Shown here piece after piece: positions 35,369-46,204 of a stretch of 64,000 nucleotides of DNA. The position numbers and the translations under genes are program-made. The stretch comes from Pseudomonadales bacterium (GTDB lineage Bacteria > Pseudomonadota > Gammaproteobacteria > Pseudomonadales > JAHRWD01): contig JARGPR010000009.1 in assembly GCA_029210125.1 (NCBI GenBank), positions 1-64,000 on the forward strand. Direction: 5' to 3'. Position 1 is the stretch's first letter. Each line of letters opens with the position of its first letter. The notes beneath the pieces were generated by a model, which saw only the letters and a program-made list of their open reading frames with translations, ran no database searches and was not told where the DNA came from.

Positions 35369-37273
35369 GTGATCGATAAATCTGCCAAATTTCAGGAAAT
35401 TCCTGAAACCCGCCCTGATACACTGCTGCTTGATTCTGTTCAGGAACCAGCGGATATGCGTGGATTTTCTGAAGTTGAACTGCAGGTTTTAGTGGATGAG
35501 CTAAGAGAGTTTATGCTTTACAGCGTAGGCCAGACCGGTGGTCACTTCGCCTCTGGGCTGGGTGTGGTTGAGCTTACCGCTGCGCTCCATTACGTGTTTG
35601 ATACGCCTGAAGACCGGTTAATCTGGGATGTTGGCCATCAGGCCTACCCGCATAAAATTTTGACTGGAAGGCGTGAACAGATGGAATCGATCCGCCTGCG
35701 TGGAGGCCTGTCCGGTTTTCCAAAACGTTCTGAAAGCCCCTACGATACGTTTGGTGTTGGTCATTCGAGTACTTCGATCAGCGCAGCCTTAGGTATGGCG
35801 CTAGCGGCTCGTCAGCAGCATAGTGATCGTCGTGCAGTGGCGGTAATTGGTGATGGTGCCATGACCGCGGGTATGGCCTTTGAAGCCCTGAACCACGCCG
35901 GTCACAATGATGCCAATTTGCTGGTGGTCCTGAACGATAATGATATGTCGATCTCGAAAAACGTCGGCGGTTTGTCACAATACCTCGCGCGAATTTGGGC
36001 AGGAAAACCCTACACCCTGATGCGCGAAGGCAGCAAAAAAGTGCTCAGTCAGCTGCCCCACGCATTGGAGTTGGCACGCCGTACCGAGGAGCACGTTAAA
36101 GGTATGGTTGCTCCGGGCACCATGTTTGAAGAGCTTGGATTCAACTATATTGGCCCTATCGATGGCCATGATCTGCGCACGTTGGTTGCGGTTCTAAAGG
36201 ATATTCGGTCCCTCAAGGGGCCTCAGCTTCTGCATGTGATCACCCAGAAGGGCAAGGGTTTTGAGCCTGCCGAAAAGGATCCGATTAAGTATCATGCGAT
36301 AACAGCTAAACCAAATAGTGCGACACCTAAGGTAGCGTCGGCTGACGCGCCCAAAGTGAAGTATTCTGCAGTGTTTGGTCGTTGGTTATGCGATACCGCG
36401 GAACAGGATGAGCGACTTGAAGGAATTACCCCGGCGATGTGCGAAGGTTCTGACATGGTTGAGTTTTCTCAGCGCTTTCCGGACCGATATCACGATGTAG
36501 GTATTGCTGAGCAGCATTCGGTAACGCTTGCAGCAGGCATGGCCTGTGAGGGAGCGAAACCGGTAGTGGCGATCTATTCAACTTTTTTACAGCGTGCTTA
36601 CGGGCAGTTGATTCACGATGTGGCGATTCAAAATCTAGATCTGCTATTCGCTCTTGATCGTGCTGGACTAGTAGGAGAAGACGGTCCAACCCACGCTGGG
36701 GTTTTTGATCATAGTTATTTGCGGCTAGTTCCAAACCTGGTGGTGATGGCACCCTCCGACGAGAATGAACTCTACCGAATGTTATCGACCGGCTATCAAT
36801 ATAAAGGCCCGGCTTTGGTACGGTACCCTCGTGGCACTGGCCCCGGTGCCGAAATTGATCCCTCTTCTGATCTGCTGGAGCTGGGCAAAGGTCGACAGAT
36901 ACGAGGCGGTGAAAAGATCGCGATCCTGGCCTTCGGTTCGATGTTAGCGCCTGCATCTGTTGCGGCTGCAGAGTTGAACGCAACCCTGGTGGATATGCGA
37001 TTTGTTAAGCCGTTAGATCGTGAGCTTGTGTTAAACCTTTGCAAATCCCATGAGTTGTTGGTCACCATCGAAGAAAACGTGGTGATGGGTGGTGCTGGTT
37101 CGGGGGTGAATGAGTTGTTGATGGCAGAAAACCAGCAGATTTCAGTGTTGAACCTTGGGTTACCTGATCGTTTCATTGAGCATGGAAGTCATGCGCAGTT
37201 GCTGGAATCCTGTGGTCTGGATAGCTCAGGTATAGTTCAGTCAATCAGGAATAAGCTAGAGCAGATTAAATAA
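35369..37273 (+). CDS. dxs: 1-deoxy-D-xylulose-5-phosphate synthase
   Basis: Dxs condenses pyruvate and glyceraldehyde-3-phosphate, the first step of the MEP isoprenoid pathway and the entry to thiamine and pyridoxal precursors. The thiamine diphosphate motif is [19 protein letters not shown] to LNDNDMSIS. The transketolase-like region has [17 protein letters not shown], with [11 protein letters not shown]-like [11 protein letters not shown]. It starts with GTG and has 634 residues. The extra N-terminal 15 residues are not typical but the start is the only reasonable one. Confidence 0.96.
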   Translation: MIDKSAKFQEIPETRPDTLLLDSVQEPADMRGFSEVELQVLVDELREFMLYSVGQTGGHFASGLGVVELTAALHYVFDTPEDRLIWDVGHQAYPHKILTGRREQMESIRLRGGLSGFPKRSESPYDTFGVGHSSTSISAALGMALAARQQHSDRRAVAVIGDGAMTAGMAFEALNHAGHNDANLLVVLNDNDMSISKNVGGLSQYLARIWAGKPYTLMREGSKKVLSQLPHALELARRTEEHVKGMVAPGTMFEELGFNYIGPIDGHDLRTLVAVLKDIRSLKGPQLLHVITQKGKGFEPAEKDPIKYHAITAKPNSATPKVASADAPKVKYSAVFGRWLCDTAEQDERLEGITPAMCEGSDMVEFSQRFPDRYHDVGIAEQHSVTLAAGMACEGAKPVVAIYSTFLQRAYGQLIHDVAIQNLDLLFALDRAGLVGEDGPTHAGVFDHSYLRLVPNLVVMAPSDENELYRMLSTGYQYKGPALVRYPRGTGPGAEIDPSSDLLELGKGRQIRGGEKIAILAFGSMLAPASVAAAELNATLVDMRFVKPLDRELVLNLCKSHELLVTIEENVVMGGAGSGVNELLMAENQQISVLNLGLPDRFIEHGSHAQLLESCGLDSSGIVQSIRNKLEQIK

Positions 37274-37301
37274 CCCTTTAGCCAACGGCTATTTCAATAT
37301 G

Positions 37302-37883
37302 TTAGTCGAACATATGGCCCATCTTTTTGGCCTTGGTATCCAGGTAATTATCATTGTGGGGGTTTCGCCCTTCCTGGATAGAAACCCGTTCAACCACAGT
37401 AATACCGCATTGCTCCAGCGCTTTTACTTTTCGTGGGTTGTTGGTCATCAAGCGTACTTCTGAAATACCCAGGCTATCCAGCATAGTTTTGCAGATGTCA
37501 TATTCCCGCTGATCGGCCTCAAACCCGAGCTGTTCGTTCGCTTCAACCGTGTCGGCTCCGGTATCCTGTAATTCGTAGGCTTTGAGTTTATTCAGTAGAC
37601 CAATGCCTCGGCCCTCCTGACGCAGATACATCAAAATGCCACGACCCTGTTTTGCGATTGCCTCAAGGGCGGCCTCTAACTGCGCGCCACAGTCGCAGCG
37701 CATGCTGAACAAAGCATCGCCGGTCAGGCACTCGGAGTGAATACGCGCAAGTACGGGTTCACCGGAGTTGACATCACCCATGGTGAGTGCGATGTGCTCT
37801 TTGCCAGTGCGGCTTTCGCTAAAACCGTGAATGGCGAATTCACCCCAGGGGGTGGGTAGCTTGGAGGAAACGACTAGTTCCAC
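37302..37883 (-). CDS. ribA: GTP cyclohydrolase II
   Basis: RibA opens GTP to start riboflavin synthesis. Zinc cysteines C52, C63 and C65 ([17 protein letters not shown]) and the motif [15 protein letters not shown] are intact. This matters because the RibBX at 45073 has lost them, so this is the working enzyme. At 193 residues the length is normal. It is convergent with dxs and separate from the other rib genes. Confidence 0.96.
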   Translation of the reverse strand: MELVVSSKLPTPWGEFAIHGFSESRTGKEHIALTMGDVNSGEPVLARIHSECLTGDALFSMRCDCGAQLEAALEAIAKQGRGILMYLRQEGRGIGLLNKLKAYELQDTGADTVEANEQLGFEADQREYDICKTMLDSLGISEVRLMTNNPRKVKALEQCGITVVERVSIQEGRNPHNDNYLDTKAKKMGHMFD

Positions 37884-37994
37884 GTTGAAATAAAACTCCG
37901 GGATAAAAGCGGGGCCGAAATTCTATCAGGAGTTAGGTGAATCTGCGAGTTTGCTGGGTGTTAACGATGGCGAATATAAACGCCTTGGTATCCA

Positions 37995-38669
37995 CTAGCG
38001 TTTTTCCAGCAGGTTAAGCATTCCCTGTTTTTCATTAAGTTCGACGTTGCGCAGATAGGACATGCCTAGCAGAATTTTTGAAGGTAATTCCCCCAGAAGT
38101 ACCACTGCCTGGACGTTGTAAGCTTTTAAACCACCGATATCGACCTGGTCGAGGGTGACCTGGTATGAGCTGACCTTGGCGCTGGCGGTCTCAACGAACC
38201 CCGGAATACCTTTAGTGGCGTATTCTATGCCGAGCTGATTAGCTTGCAGTTCGCTCATGGCTACCACCGAAGCACCTGTATCTACCAGTAGTTCAGCACC
38301 CTGGCCGTTGATCAGGCCATGGGTCAGATATTGTCCATATGAGTTGAGAGGTATGGTGACGCTATGGCGTGTTGCTTCGGAGTACTGAGAGCGAATTTGC
38401 CCACTTAGAGTCAGGGTTTGTTGTTGACCATTAACTGAAATTACCGCGGTACGGCTATTCGCAGTGATCAGTTTAACTCCTTCAGGCGAGACAGCACCTT
38501 GGCGCAGCAGGCGTTGTTGTCCATTAACGGTTAGAATCGCTGACTTACTGAATAGTCCTTTTACCCGTATGTCCGGGTTCGATGCTAACGCCAGGGAGGG
38601 GGTGTGAAGGGAAAATAGAGCCAGCAATAAGCTCGCCCATGGGCTGAAGCGTATTTTAAGTAGAGTCAT
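37995..38669 (-). CDS. Retropepsin-like aspartic protease, exported
   Basis: A signal peptide (to about residue 28) is followed by an SH3-like region and the motif LLVDTGASVVAMS at about residues 130-142, the Asp-Thr-Gly site of clan AA aspartic proteases, with ILLGMSYL near the C-terminus. These bacterial single-domain forms act as homodimers in the periplasm. The family has TIGR02281-type members in proteobacteria. Its substrate is unknown. Confidence 0.82.
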   Translation of the reverse strand: MTLLKIRFSPWASLLLALFSLHTPSLALASNPDIRVKGLFSKSAILTVNGQQRLLRQGAVSPEGVKLITANSRTAVISVNGQQQTLTLSGQIRSQYSEATRHSVTIPLNSYGQYLTHGLINGQGAELLVDTGASVVAMSELQANQLGIEYATKGIPGFVETASAKVSSYQVTLDQVDIGGLKAYNVQAVVLLGELPSKILLGMSYLRNVELNEKQGMLNLLEKR

Positions 38670-38796
38670 GGGCGGAGATGTCCTGCGACCAATAAATGAT
38701 CTATTAAATATAGTAGATCGATCACAAAGTTGAGGAGCATGGCGATTAAAAATTGAGATTTAGCACTCAACCCCGTGGTTTCGCTATACTGATCCG

Positions 38797-39480
38797 ATGC
38801 TTTATATCCTACTGATTTTGTTGCTGTTAACTATTTTGTTAGGCCCAAACCTGTGGGCTCAACATGTGATTAAAAAATATTCCGTTGATCAGACAGATAT
38901 CCAGGGAACCGGCGCTGAGCTTGCCAGGCACTTAATTGCTAAATTTGAATTGCGCGGCGTTGAAGTAGAACCAACCGAGATGGGTGATCATTACGACCCC
39001 GGTTCGAAAAAGATCAGGTTGAGTCAGCCTGTGTTCGAGGGGCGATCACTCACCGCCGTTGCGGTTGCCTGTCATGAGTTCGGCCATGCCATTCAGGATG
39101 AAATGGATGATTCACTGCTGGTTCTTCGAGGTCGTCTGGTAAAAGTGGCGGCTATAGCGGAAAAAATTGGCTCTGGTGCATTTTTACTGGCGCCTTTAGC
39201 AGGTCTATTGCTGCGTGCCCCGGCACCACCTATGCTGATGTTGGTGATCGCGGCGTTAAGTATGTCGATATTATCCCTTGTGCATCTCGTCACGTTGCCG
39301 GTAGAAATTGACGCCAGCTTTAAAAAAGCGCTGCCAATTTTGGTCCAGGGAGAGTACGTTAAAGGTGAGGATCTACGCGTTGTTAAGAAAATATTAAGCG
39401 CCTGTGCGCTCACCTATCTGGCGGCGTCTATGGCAAGTCTGTTTAATCTGTGGCGCTGGCTACGATTGATTCGAAGGTGA
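38797..39480 (+). CDS. Zinc-dependent membrane peptidase (YugP-like)
   Basis: This 227-residue protein has an N-terminal membrane segment, the zinc motif HEFGHAIQ at about residue 92 and two further hydrophobic segments at about 125-165. It matches the neutral zinc metallopeptidase family related to YugP. The role is probably membrane protein turnover, but this is not known. It overlaps the next gene's frame at its end. Confidence 0.85.
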   Translation: MLYILLILLLLTILLGPNLWAQHVIKKYSVDQTDIQGTGAELARHLIAKFELRGVEVEPTEMGDHYDPGSKKIRLSQPVFEGRSLTAVAVACHEFGHAIQDEMDDSLLVLRGRLVKVAAIAEKIGSGAFLLAPLAGLLLRAPAPPMLMLVIAALSMSILSLVHLVTLPVEIDASFKKALPILVQGEYVKGEDLRVVKKILSACALTYLAASMASLFNLWRWLRLIRR

Positions 39481-39485
39481 TTCGA

Positions 39486-40166
39486 ATGATCATCAAACGG
39501 CTGTTGAAAATGTCGCTAATTCCGGTATCGGTATTGTGCGTATCGGCGGTGATGCTGTCGATATCCATTTATGGATATTCAAGGTTGAGCAATGAAACGC
39601 TGATCGCAGAAATCACCTTCGATAAGCTCGTCAATAATGCTCATATTGCACATGTAACGACCGTAGATCACTGCCAGACGGTAGATTACCACCCCATCTA
39701 TGGTGACCAGTGGCGTATCGATGCCCGGTTTTTGAAATGGAAACCCTGGGCAAATTTGATGGGGCTGGATTCCAATTATCGGCTTGACCGACTGGAGGGT
39801 CGATACAGGAATATTGTCGAGGAAAATCGCGGTCCCCATCAGGCTCATGATCTTGCGGTTGAAAATGTTATGGATATTGCAAAATTGAATGATTACCTGG
39901 GCGAATCCAATAGGTTGCTAGACACTATTTATGGCAGCTCCGCATATCACGGCATTGATGTGGATATGCGTTATCTGGTCTATCACTCGCAAAGTGGACT
40001 ATTTGCTCGAGCCATGACAAGAGAGAGAAATGTGCTGGTGCAAGATGCACCCAGCTCGGAAATCATCAAAGCGTGTGGTGCCCAGGTTGGGTATTGGCAA
40101 GCGCTGATTAATTCTGTTTTCCAGGCTGATGACGGCGCGGCCGACCGAGTAAACGATTTATTTTAG
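39486..40166 (+). CDS. Membrane-anchored protein of unknown function
   Basis: This protein of 226 residues has one N-terminal membrane segment (about 9-29) and a soluble domain with DEWQ-like GDQWRIDARFLKWKPWANLMGL and YRLDRLEGRY. I have seen similar proteins labelled as efflux-related, without evidence. The start at 39486 lies five bases after the YugP-like stop; the frame could begin at 39450 but then overlaps. The two genes form a pair and may work together. Confidence 0.6.
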   Translation: MIIKRLLKMSLIPVSVLCVSAVMLSISIYGYSRLSNETLIAEITFDKLVNNAHIAHVTTVDHCQTVDYHPIYGDQWRIDARFLKWKPWANLMGLDSNYRLDRLEGRYRNIVEENRGPHQAHDLAVENVMDIAKLNDYLGESNRLLDTIYGSSAYHGIDVDMRYLVYHSQSGLFARAMTRERNVLVQDAPSSEIIKACGAQVGYWQALINSVFQADDGAADRVNDLF

Positions 40167-40239
40167 TAAAAGATATGCAAATCGCCGGTAAACCTGCTAT
40201 AAAGTCCGGCTCAAAAAATCACCATCTAACGAGAATATT

Positions 40240-41451
40240 ATGACGAGCAAATATGATCAATTGTCCCTCAAGCTACACCAACAGCTTCGTGGCAAATGGG
40301 AAACCAGCTCGCGTTTTCCACTGCATGATCGGGAAGATCTTGCAGTTGCCTATACACCAGGGGTGGCAGCGGTTTCATCGCATATTGCGGAAGATCCGGA
40401 TTCAGCTTATCGGATGACCATGAAAGGTAATACGGTTGCGATAATCTCGGATGGTTCAGCGGTATTGGGTCTTGGCAATATTGGTCCTTTGGCGGCGCTA
40501 CCGGTAATGGAAGGTAAGGCAATCCTGTTTAAGTCATTTGCAGATATCGATGGTATTCCATTAGTGGTCGATAGCCAGGATCCCCAGGAAATTATTACTA
40601 TGGTTAAAACGATTGCACCGACCTTTGGTGGGATCAACCTGGAAGATATTACCGCTCCAAAATGCTTTGAAATTGAAAATGCCCTACAGGATATCGGTAT
40701 CCCTGTTTTTCATGATGACCAGCACGGTACCGCCATTGTATTGCTGGCTGCATTGATGAACGCCAGTAAAGTGGTTGGCAAACCCCTTGAAGAGATGAAG
40801 GTGGTTATCAACGGCGCGGGCGCAGCCGGTACTGCTATTGCGCGATTATTGCGATGTGTGGGCCACGATCCTGCGATTTGTGTTCCAGTTCGAAAGGTAC
40901 TGGTGTGTGATTCAAAAGGCATTGTTTGCCGTCGTCGAGACGATCTCAATGAATATAAAAAAGAACTTTTGGGTTATACCAACCAGGAAGATCTTAGCGG
41001 TTCATTGCAGGATGCCATGAAGGGAGCTGATGCTTTTATAGGTGTATCCATGGGTAACCTGCTAAATTCCGCCGACATTCAAAACATGAACCCTGATGCT
41101 ATTGTGCTGGCAATGGCTAATCCAATCCCAGAAATTATGCCGGACGTTGCACTAGCAGCAGGCGCCAAAGTGGTGGGAACAGGCCGTAGTGATTTCCCTA
41201 ATCAAGTAAATAATGTGCTGGCCTTTCCTGGTATCTTTAAGGGGGCATTGGAAGCCCATGCTACCCGTATTACTGAATCGATGAAAATCGCAGCAGCCCA
41301 TGCACTTGCTGATGTAGTGTTAGAGCCCACTGCAGATAAAATACTACCTGACCCATTGGACCGTACGGTTGTTCCTGTAATTGCTAAAGCAGTAAGAGAT
41401 ACTGCCTTAGAAGAGGGTGTTGGGGTGCTCTCTAAAGGTAAACTCGTATAA
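40240..41451 (+). CDS. Malic enzyme (oxaloacetate-decarboxylating malate dehydrogenase)
   Basis: This 403-residue enzyme turns malate to pyruvate and CO2 with NAD(P)+. Motifs are AYTPGVAAVSS, the Lys/Asp region VFHDDQHGTAIV, and the dinucleotide fold VINGAGAAGTAIARLL. It lacks the C-terminal phosphotransacetylase-like domain of MaeB, so it is the short bacterial type. Cofactor preference is not certain. It stands alone, 73 bases after the membrane protein gene. Confidence 0.9.
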   Translation: MTSKYDQLSLKLHQQLRGKWETSSRFPLHDREDLAVAYTPGVAAVSSHIAEDPDSAYRMTMKGNTVAIISDGSAVLGLGNIGPLAALPVMEGKAILFKSFADIDGIPLVVDSQDPQEIITMVKTIAPTFGGINLEDITAPKCFEIENALQDIGIPVFHDDQHGTAIVLLAALMNASKVVGKPLEEMKVVINGAGAAGTAIARLLRCVGHDPAICVPVRKVLVCDSKGIVCRRRDDLNEYKKELLGYTNQEDLSGSLQDAMKGADAFIGVSMGNLLNSADIQNMNPDAIVLAMANPIPEIMPDVALAAGAKVVGTGRSDFPNQVNNVLAFPGIFKGALEAHATRITESMKIAAAHALADVVLEPTADKILPDPLDRTVVPVIAKAVRDTALEEGVGVLSKGKLV

Positions 41452-41638
41452 CCGTTTAAAAAGCGTAGCCTGCAACCGCAGCGGTTATCATCTCGTTTTT
41501 ATAACATTTTGTAAACTAGTGGCACAGTTTGTGATTACGAAACCCTACGGGTTCTGCTTTTTGTGAATCAGGCGTTATAGCTTGCGGAAAAGGTATCGAA
41601 ACTCTTTTTTTGAGTAATGGTGATGCGGAGTAGGGTCT

Positions 41639-42280
41639 GTGATGAGCGATATTGATGCACTGGTGAGTGGTTTTGGCGATTTTAAACAGGAGTATACCGA
41701 GGATCGAACCGGTAAATACCGTGAGCTGATCGACGAAGGTGCTCGACCCAAAATAATGATGGTCGCATGTTGTGACTCACGGGTTGATCCAGCAATTATT
41801 ACTAACTCTAAAGCCGGCGATATATTCGTGGTTCGCAATGTCGCCAATTTGGTGCCTAGATATGATGCGGATATCGCCCATAGCGAAACCCAGGCCGCGT
41901 TAGAATACGGTGTCTGTTTCCTCGATGTTGATCATCTGATTGTAATGGGCCATTCACGATGTGGCGGCATTCGTTCGCTGCTAACGAGAATGATTGATGG
42001 CTATGACGCAGATCACCCGTTGGCACATTGGACGGGTATCGCCCAGGGGGTTGCTGAGCAGGTAGTGGCCGAATTGGGGTCAGCAGACCTTGATGAGCTG
42101 TCCTGTGAGTGCAGCCGCCGAGCATTGTCGGTTTCCCTTCAAAATTTGATGAGCTACCCCTGGTTGCGGGACAAAGTTGAAGCGGGCGAGCTGGATCTTC
42201 GTGGTTGGTACTTTAATTTAGCTCTTGGTGAACTTGACGAACTGAACCAGGAAACAGGTCAGTTTCAGGCCTTATGTTGA
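41639..42280 (+). CDS. Beta-carbonic anhydrase
   Basis: This 213-residue enzyme interconverts CO2 and bicarbonate. The zinc site is C44, H104 and C107, with the D45-R47 pair in ACCDSRVDP and VMGHSRCGGI. It belongs to the plant-type beta class. A weak hairpin (AACCC-TAC-GGGTT, 41541-41553) lies upstream. It is convergent with pgpA; 60 bases between the two hold the palindrome CTTTACGTAAAG. Confidence 0.95.
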   Translation: MMSDIDALVSGFGDFKQEYTEDRTGKYRELIDEGARPKIMMVACCDSRVDPAIITNSKAGDIFVVRNVANLVPRYDADIAHSETQAALEYGVCFLDVDHLIVMGHSRCGGIRSLLTRMIDGYDADHPLAHWTGIAQGVAEQVVAELGSADLDELSCECSRRALSVSLQNLMSYPWLRDKVEAGELDLRGWYFNLALGELDELNQETGQFQALC

Positions 42281-42342
42281 GCTTTTGCCTTAATGCTGTT
42301 CCCTGCTTTACGTAAAGTCGGTTCGGGGGCATCGTTAGATAG

Positions 42343-42834
42343 TTAGATAAAGTGCGCTGCTAAATACAGTATGACACCGGCAATAACACCGGCAATTAGA
42401 TCGTCCAGCATAATACCTAACCCACCGTGGATATTACGATCAACCCAACTGATCGGCCAGGGTTTAGTGATATCAAATAAGCGAAATAGCACAAAGCCTG
42501 CGGCAATCCATGCCCAACCCATTGGCGGAAAGGCCGGTACAAAGGACATAGTCACCCAAAATCCAACAAACTCATCCCAGACAATTCCGGAATGATCCTT
42601 CACCCCTAATGCTTTAGCACTGGCTCCGCAGATTGGAATACCCACTGCAAAGGTTAATAGGCATACCCCAAAATAGATCGTCTCAGGCAAGAGACTCAGG
42701 ACTAAAAAAAATGGTATCGCAGCTAATGTGCCTGCGGTGCCAGGTGCCTTTGGAGCCAGGCCGCTGCCAAAACCAAAGGCCAGCAGATGAATAGGGTTGC
42801 GAAGTAGTTGTTTGAAGGTGAAGGTAGGTTGCAA
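42343..42834 (-). CDS. pgpA: Phosphatidylglycerophosphatase A
   Basis: PgpA removes phosphate from phosphatidylglycerol phosphate in membrane lipid synthesis. The 163 residues have several membrane segments and the family motifs GFGSGLAPKAPGTAGTL and KDHSGIVWDEFVGFW. It follows thiL on the same strand, the usual nusB-thiL-pgpA order. Confidence 0.94.
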   Translation of the reverse strand: MQPTFTFKQLLRNPIHLLAFGFGSGLAPKAPGTAGTLAAIPFFLVLSLLPETIYFGVCLLTFAVGIPICGASAKALGVKDHSGIVWDEFVGFWVTMSFVPAFPPMGWAWIAAGFVLFRLFDITKPWPISWVDRNIHGGLGIMLDDLIAGVIAGVILYLAAHFI

Positions 42835-42876
42835 GGGAGTGTCTCTAGGCTGGCATTGATGGTTTGTTTGTTGGTG

Positions 42877-43851
42877 TTAGCTAAAGTGTTGGTATCCCGT
42901 CGAGCGATCACTGACCTGCGTACCGTTCTCTCCTAGAACGGATACGCCAGTACCGGGTTTCATCTCTCCAATTCGACTGTAATTTAGCTGAAGTTTTTCG
43001 AAAACTCCCGGTAGTTGTTGCTCTTTTTCCGAGCTAACAGTAAAGCATATCTCGTAATCATCCCCAGCGGAAAGTGCGAGCTGTTGGGCGGTGCCTCTGC
43101 TCAATAATTCAATCAGCGGGTTAGAAACCGGTATTTTATCGAGTTGTAATTGGGCGGATAACTGGCTGGCCTTGGCGATATGTCCCAGATCTGCGACCAG
43201 ACCGTCGGAGATGTCGATAGCGGCGCTAGCGAGCCTGGACAGGGCCAAACCTGCTTCAATCCGTGGGGTTGGTTTCATAAATCGATTGAGCAAATATTCG
43301 CGCTGAGTTCCGCCGGCGGAATAGCGATTCTGCATGATACCGAGTCCAGCCATCGCATCGCCAATATGCCCCGTCAGGTAAACGGAATCACCTTCACGAG
43401 CTCCGCTGCGAGTTAGATAGTTTCCATCTGCTACCTCGCCCACCACCTGAACAGAGAGTGTCAGTGGCCCAGCGGTGGTGTCCCCTCCGACCAGTTTTAT
43501 ATTGTAATCCTGGGCGCAACCAAATAATCCTGCCGAAAAAGCCTGTAACCAGTCTTTGTTGATAGAGGGAATCGTTAGTGCCAGGGTGAACCAGCGTGGC
43601 ACCGCCCCCATTGCTGCCAGATCACTCAGGTTTACCGCAAGGGAGCGCCAGCCAATATCGTAGGCCGATGCATTTTCAGGGAAGTGCACGCCGGATACCA
43701 GCGTATCGACAGCAACTACGGTTTGACAACCAAGTGTGGGTTGCAGAACAGCGGCATCATCGCCGATCCCCAGCGAAATGCCAGAAGCGCTACCTGCAGC
43801 GTCGGAATAACGCTGCTTGAAGTAATGATGGATCAGTTCAAATTCATTCAA
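42877..43851 (-). CDS. thiL: Thiamine-monophosphate kinase
   Basis: ThiL makes thiamine diphosphate from thiamine phosphate. GIGDDAAVL near residue 29 and VAVDTLVSGVHF, AINLSDLAAMGA-like AVNLSDLAAMGAVP, and ISDGLVADLGHI are family motifs. Length 324 is normal. It lies between nusB and pgpA. Confidence 0.95.
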   Translation of the reverse strand: MNEFELIHHYFKQRYSDAAGSASGISLGIGDDAAVLQPTLGCQTVVAVDTLVSGVHFPENASAYDIGWRSLAVNLSDLAAMGAVPRWFTLALTIPSINKDWLQAFSAGLFGCAQDYNIKLVGGDTTAGPLTLSVQVVGEVADGNYLTRSGAREGDSVYLTGHIGDAMAGLGIMQNRYSAGGTQREYLLNRFMKPTPRIEAGLALSRLASAAIDISDGLVADLGHIAKASQLSAQLQLDKIPVSNPLIELLSRGTAQQLALSAGDDYEICFTVSSEKEQQLPGVFEKLQLNYSRIGEMKPGTGVSVLGENGTQVSDRSTGYQHFS

Positions 43852-43885
43852 TCTGAAACCTTCAAATCAAGCGTTGTAAGGGGGG

Positions 43886-44344
43886 TTATTTACGGGCGGA
43901 TTTTTCTGTTGCGCGCAATTGGTTAGAGAGTTTATCGAGGATGCCGTTGACGTATTTATGACTATCGGTTGCACCAAACTTTTTCGCCAACTCAATTCCC
44001 TCGTTGATCACAACCCGATAGGGGGTGGAGATATTGTGTTTGAGTTCGTGGGTGCTGATGTAGAGCACCGCTTTTTCAATAGCATCGATCTGCTCAAAGG
44101 GACGGTCCAGTAACGGATTGATCAAAACCTCATACTCTTTATGATCGCTGATCACACTAAAAAGCAGTTCATGAAAAAAATCCAGATCTGCATTTTTTGT
44201 GGGGCTTTCGTTCACATATTGCCGCTCGATAGCGCGAGCCGTACCACCGGACATGAGCCATTGGTAAACGGCCTGCAGGGCCATTTTCCGTGCCTGATGA
44301 CGGGATGAGGGAGTTGATTTCGGTTTTTCTGCATCACCGCTCAT
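43886..44344 (-). CDS. nusB: Transcription antitermination factor NusB
   Basis: NusB binds BoxA RNA with S10 to stop early termination in rRNA operons. The core RHQARKMALQAVYQW and YRVVINEGIELAKKFG to KYVNGILDKL are clear. The start at 44344 (MSGDAEKP) leaves a normal length; the frame is open 35 codons further to 44449, and neither start has a strong ribosome binding site. It follows ribH, as in many proteobacteria. Confidence 0.92.
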   Translation of the reverse strand: MSGDAEKPKSTPSSRHQARKMALQAVYQWLMSGGTARAIERQYVNESPTKNADLDFFHELLFSVISDHKEYEVLINPLLDRPFEQIDAIEKAVLYISTHELKHNISTPYRVVINEGIELAKKFGATDSHKYVNGILDKLSNQLRATEKSARK

Positions 44345-44539
44345 GGTGAAGCCGATAGGGGGATTTTCCTGGCTCAATAGCTTTTTTCCGTTAATCAGTT
44401 GTATGAGTAGCGTACGGGTAAACAGACGCTCGGTATCTATCAGTTTCATGATCTATGCCGAGCAGCACTTCAACTCGGTTGAACTACTAAGCTGTACTAC
44501 CGTTTTCCTTTCTTTTGACGTAGGTGAATGGCGTGCCGA

Positions 44540-45010
44540 TTAAAGGTTGCGTAACAAACTAACCATCTCAAAAGCTGATATAGCTGCTTCAGCACCCTTG
44601 TTACCGGCTTTGGTGCCCGCTCGTTCGATCGCCTGTTCGATGGTATCGACGGTTAACACGCCAAACGCGATGGGCAGATTTTCATTTAGCGATACCTGTG
44701 AAATACCTTTTACGCATTCGCCAGCAACATATTCAAAGTGTGGAGTGCCACCACGAATAACCGCGCCAAGTGCGATGATGGCATCGTATTTTTTTTGCTG
44801 AGCTACTTTTTGTACAACCAAAGGCAGTTCAAAGGCACCCGGTGCATTGATCAGGGTGATATTTTTTCTCGGGACACCGTGGCGCACCAGAACATCAACG
44901 GCACCGTCGATAAGAGGGTCAACAATAAAACGGTTGAATCGCCCGGCAACCAGTGCAAAGGTTGCATCGCTGGCAGAAAAGTTTCCTTCGATGGTGGTGA
45001 TGTCGCTCAT
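44540..45010 (-). CDS. ribH: 6,7-dimethyl-8-ribityllumazine synthase
   Basis: RibH joins the ribityl-diaminouracil with the butanone phosphate. Motifs [43 protein letters not shown] and [11 protein letters not shown] are present. It is 156 residues and sits between ribBX and nusB. The short VLVR-NLx tail is normal. Confidence 0.96.
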   Translation of the reverse strand: MSDITTIEGNFSASDATFALVAGRFNRFIVDPLIDGAVDVLVRHGVPRKNITLINAPGAFELPLVVQKVAQQKKYDAIIALGAVIRGGTPHFEYVAGECVKGISQVSLNENLPIAFGVLTVDTIEQAIERAGTKAGNKGAEAAISAFEMVSLLRNL

Positions 45011-45072
45011 AATTTATTCTCGGTAACAGTCTTATAATAGGTTTTTAGCCGGTTTGATCAGGCTAGTCGTGT

Positions 45073-46191
45073 TTATGCGCAGGGAATGTAGTCGATAACC
45101 TCAAGTCCAAATCCGGACAGAGCGTTGTATTTAACTTCGCTACTTAGCAGTCGCATTTTTTGTACCCCCAGATCCCGAAGCACCTGTGAGCCGCCGCCGA
45201 CGGTTCGTACAATATGGGACTCCTGCCCAAGGCCATGCTTGCGGGGAGTTCCCGAGGATAACCATTCAATATGGGCCAGCAGCTCCGAGGGCGTTTCCTG
45301 GTGCGCAATCAGTACTAAAACGCCGCTATCCTGGTTTGCAATGTATTCTAGTGCGCTATGTATCGACCAGCTTTTTGGAGCGTTTGAGCGGACCGTGTGC
45401 AGCAGATCCCGCATGGTATCGGCCTGTTGAACTCTTACGGCTACTGGCTCATCTGGCGAAATGGTACCTTTGACAATAGCCAGGTGTAGTTCATTGCTGA
45501 TGACATCCTGGTAGCTATGTACCGTCAATTCGCCATATTCAGAAGAAATTGGATAGCTACCGGTACGATTGACGGTTTTTTCGTTGGTCATACGGTATTG
45601 AATCAGATCAGCAATGGTGCCCATCTTTAAACCATGTTTTTCAGCGAAGACCTCTAGCTCGGGTCGTCGCGCCATGCTGCCATCTTCGTTCATGATCTCT
45701 ACGATAACTGCGGAAGGTTCTAGTCCTGCTAGCATGGCTAGGTCACAACCTGCTTCAGTATGGCCTGCACGGCTTAATACGCCGCCGGGTTGTGCCATTA
45801 GAGGGAAAATATGTCCAGGTTGAATAATATCATCGGGGACCGCATTTTTTGCTACTGCAGCCTGAATAGTGGTGGCGCGATCCGCAGCAGAAATACCGGT
45901 AGTCGTGCCTACAGTGGCTTCGATGGAAAGTGTGAAGTTAGTGCCGTGGGGGGTCAGGTTGTCACTGACCATAAGCGGTAAACGTAGCTGTTCGCAACGT
46001 TCCCGGGTCATCGGCATACAGACCAGGCCGCAGGCATGACGCACCATGAAGGCGATATCCTCGGTTCTGACTTTGGAGGAAGCCATAATCAGGTCGCCTT
46101 CGTTTTCTCGGCCTTCATCATCCATAAGGATGACCATTTTGCCCTGGCGAATATCTTCAATCAGTTCTTTAACGGTATTTAATGACTGCAT
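45073..46191 (-). CDS. ribB: 3,4-dihydroxy-2-butanone-4-phosphate synthase with inactive RibA-like domain (RibBX)
   Basis: The N-terminal domain (about 1-200) is a complete RibB, with [16 protein letters not shown] and FAARTSGIICAPM-like [13 protein letters not shown] and [13 protein letters not shown]. The C-terminal domain (about 205-372) aligns with GTP cyclohydrolase II but lacks the three zinc cysteines and the REGRGIG motif, so it cannot do the GCHII step. The start at 46191 is supported by AGGA; the frame extends 44 unsupported codons further, into ribE. RibA activity comes from 37302. Confidence 0.93.
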   Translation of the reverse strand: MQSLNTVKELIEDIRQGKMVILMDDEGRENEGDLIMASSKVRTEDIAFMVRHACGLVCMPMTRERCEQLRLPLMVSDNLTPHGTNFTLSIEATVGTTTGISAADRATTIQAAVAKNAVPDDIIQPGHIFPLMAQPGGVLSRAGHTEAGCDLAMLAGLEPSAVIVEIMNEDGSMARRPELEVFAEKHGLKMGTIADLIQYRMTNEKTVNRTGSYPISSEYGELTVHSYQDVISNELHLAIVKGTISPDEPVAVRVQQADTMRDLLHTVRSNAPKSWSIHSALEYIANQDSGVLVLIAHQETPSELLAHIEWLSSGTPRKHGLGQESHIVRTVGGGSQVLRDLGVQKMRLLSSEVKYNALSGFGLEVIDYIPCA

Positions 46192-46204
46192 GTTATGTCC
46201 TGCG

